A stretch of DNA of 6,650 bases from Phycisphaerales bacterium (GTDB lineage Bacteria; Planctomycetota; Phycisphaerae; Tepidisphaerales; Tepidisphaeraceae): the NCBI GenBank assembly GCA_028288945.1, contig JAQGHH010000161.1, positions 1 through 6,650 of the forward strand, written 5' to 3'. Position numbers and translations under genes: made by a program. This document shows, piece after piece, positions 6,101 to 6,650 of the stretch. The stretch's first letter is position 1. The number at the start of each line of letters is the position of its first letter. The notes beneath the pieces were generated by a model that made no database searches, had not been told where the DNA came from, and saw only the letters and a program-made list of their open reading frames with translations.

Positions 6101-6650
6101 CCCGTCAGCAATTCATAGAGGACCACGCCCAGCGAGTAGATGTCGCTGCGGGTATCGACGCCTCCCGCGTCCAGGTCCGCCTGCTCGGGGCTCATGTATT
6201 CGGGCGTTCCGACCAGCACGCCCAGGCGCGTGAACGCGGTCTGCTCGGCCCGCAGCTTTTCCACCGCCGTGGCGACGCCGAAGTCGATGACCTTCGGCAC
6301 CGGTTTGCCGTCGTAGGTGGCGACCAGCACGTTGGAGGGTTTGATGTCGCGGTGGATGATCCCCTTCTGGTGGGCGTGCTGCACGGCGTGGCAGACGGGG
6401 ACGAACAATTCCAGCCGCTGGCGGGGGGTGAGGCGGCGCTCGTCGCAGTAGCCGGTGATCGGCACGCCCTCGACCAGTTCCATCACGAAGTAGGGCAGGC
6501 CGCTCTGCGTCGTCCCGGCGTCCAGCACGCGGGCGATGTTCGGGTGGTCCATCCGCTCCAGGGCCTGGCGCTCGGCCTGGAAACGGGCGATGACCTGATC
6601 ACTGCCCATCCCCGGCTTGATGATCTTCAGCGCCACCTGCCGGCGGACGG
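3139..6650 (-). CDS. Membrane-anchored serine/threonine protein kinase with kinesin-light-chain-type TPR array (5' end outside window)
   Basis: Residues are numbered from the GTG valine codon at 6636-6634. This is not a real start: it is the Val of the VALK motif, and the frame stays open to the right edge (V-R-R-Q-VALK), so the N-terminus and glycine-rich loop are missing. The Hanks-type kinase domain spans about 1-275. It shows the ATP-binding Lys4, the alpha-C Glu22, HRDIKPSN (95-102), DFG (118-120) and GTPEYMSPE (143-151). A linker with EDEPVEA (272-278) leads to one predicted membrane helix (about 297-316) and a charged probable coiled coil (about 321-362). Eleven TPR units follow (419-880), then an Ala/Asp-rich stretch, further TPR-like helices and a C-terminal module (about 1066-1145). 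Inference: the kinase is cytoplasmic and the TPR part lies across the membrane, where it could bind a ligand or partner. The catalytic residues in view are intact, so it is probably active. Substrates cannot be told from the sequence. The stop is TAA. Confidence 0.95.
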   Translation of the reverse strand, partial: VRRQVALKIIKPGMGSDQVIARFQAERQALERMDHPNIARVLDAGTTQSGLPYFVMELVEGVPITGYCDERRLTPRQRLELFVPVCHAVQHAHQKGIIHRDIKPSNVLVATYDGKPVPKVIDFGVATAVEKLRAEQTAFTRLGVLVGTPEYMSPEQADLDAGGVDTRSDIYSLGVVLYELLTGTTPLEVQRLREAGWAQMLKSIREEQPPRPSTRLSGSGAARAEISARRGTEAKRLQRLLTGDLDQVVMKALEKECDRRYQTANGLARDIERYLEDEPVEARGPSAAYKLRKFAHKHRASLAAAAGFAALLTAGTAASTWQAVRARHAEEHAKNDRDRAVSSEAAANLQRDKANAERKRADEQAATVIAINRFFSEQVLGLASPIAQAGPDHPVNPKLTIREALDRAAAHVGTEFAKRPAIEIPIRSSIGRAYYDLGEYSKAYEQWNTALTVGQSAHIVEHDQIVLMENLSTAEQALGHFARAETLLLQALEQSRRLLGANDETTLGAMHGLVLLYVQLGRTAEAEPLNKQVLERLRKTRGDKDPGTLSSLSSLGRLYLAQGRYAEAKPLFEEAFESSRSVLGREHPLTFSRADSLGRVYDELGKVDSAEAIFRETFDGCREALGPNHPRTITAAVSLAAVYTERGQMTDAEVLLSDTLPRSIAVEGEYSLGTLTIIGNLAVVCDAQGRLDEGDALFCRELNGWKRIGQESHPKAIVALTNLSAVRRDQGRYAEAESGLKKALALAEQKMGKDHPDTLRIANYLGRLYREQFHYAQAEPLFQRQVEACRRTLGDRNPLTLQGITSLGFLYTLEGRYAQATSLFKEASAGYFEPNGPPEPLSQSILLMRATLSARQGRLDEAESLIEQFQRTTPRKLVDPDPVKADARRRLAGIRAARQAEVQFRKWADAGAADSAPALDDQMAWAVALRDADALDESERQARAVAEGRRRLNDAAGVFEARMQIAKTHRMQHRDMAAEEEFAALLAEARHELGDQDPVVDRIGMELIECCRDVGLFDRRALNDLLAAFGPDGRNGVAPFTELAGILVDKGSYPDAEVLLREAIRIFERDNPHSWHALMAKCRLGGSLAGQKKFAEGETLLLGALTGLKANPPRTASDSMRASMEVRRRLAVLYEAWGKPDEAERWQRTLWAQSSPPRPATNPTTRASE
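3997..5382 (-). repeat. Eleven tandem 42-residue TPR units (126-bp coding period) within the kinase gene
   Basis: This is a protein-level repeat inside the kinase, residues 419-880. The units follow one another with an exact 42-residue period and no insertions. Each has the TPR pattern L-G-x-x-Y-x-x-x-G-x-x-x-x-A-x-x-x-x. Many end in L-G-x-x-(H/N)-P-x-T, the signature of kinesin-light-chain-like repeats (TPR_10/TPR_12 type). The best examples are units 4, 5, 8 and 9 (545-586, 587-628, 713-754, 755-796). Units 6 and 7 (629-712) and 11 (839-880) are degenerate at the G-x-x-H-P-x-T turn. The units have diverged in DNA sequence, so this is not a young satellite. The role is probably protein-protein binding. 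Confidence 0.85.

Noticed and set aside
6634..6636. GTG as the start codon of the kinase
   Set aside because: It encodes the Val of the VALK motif in strand beta 3. A start here would leave out the glycine-rich loop, and the frame is open to the window edge, so the real start lies outside.

Overview
The window looks like chromosomal DNA from a GC-rich member of the Planctomycetota or a close relative. The evidence is family-level. The serine/threonine kinase has the kinase, single membrane segment, coiled coil and TPR layout, and the C-terminal 'LGGSLAGQKKFAEGE...YEAWGKPDEAE' module, that I associate with planctomycete kinases. A small membrane protein ends in a 'CxxCGYDLR...CxxCG' zinc ribbon, also common in that phylum. 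No tRNA, rRNA, CRISPR array, transposase or integrase is visible.

Every gene I accept is on the minus strand, so transcription runs from right to left. From right to left the layout is: (1) a very large Ser/Thr kinase-TPR protein (3139-6650) whose 5' end lies beyond the right edge; (2) a 213-bp intergenic region with two inverted repeats (2926-3138); (3) an exported HExxH zinc metallopeptidase of the DUF1570/peptidase MA-like type (1588-2925) with a strong ribosome binding site; (4) a 68-bp gap with an inverted repeat and a near-consensus -10 box; (5) a small two-helix membrane protein with a zinc ribbon (1130-1519); (6) an unrecognised 85-residue protein overlapping it by 25 bp (897-1154); (7) a MORN_2-type repeat protein (184-870); (8) 183 bp at the left edge where two minus-strand frames run open off the window.

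The kinase would sense or scaffold through its TPR array and phosphorylate cytoplasmic targets. The metallopeptidase acts outside the cytoplasm. Genes 5 to 7 are close enough to be one transcript. Nothing in the sequence proves that the kinase and peptidase work together, and the 213-bp gap with its own hairpins suggests separate control. I see no convincing new defence or mobile system. The most distinctive features are the unbroken eleven-unit 42-residue TPR array and the small inverted repeats placed at likely promoter positions.
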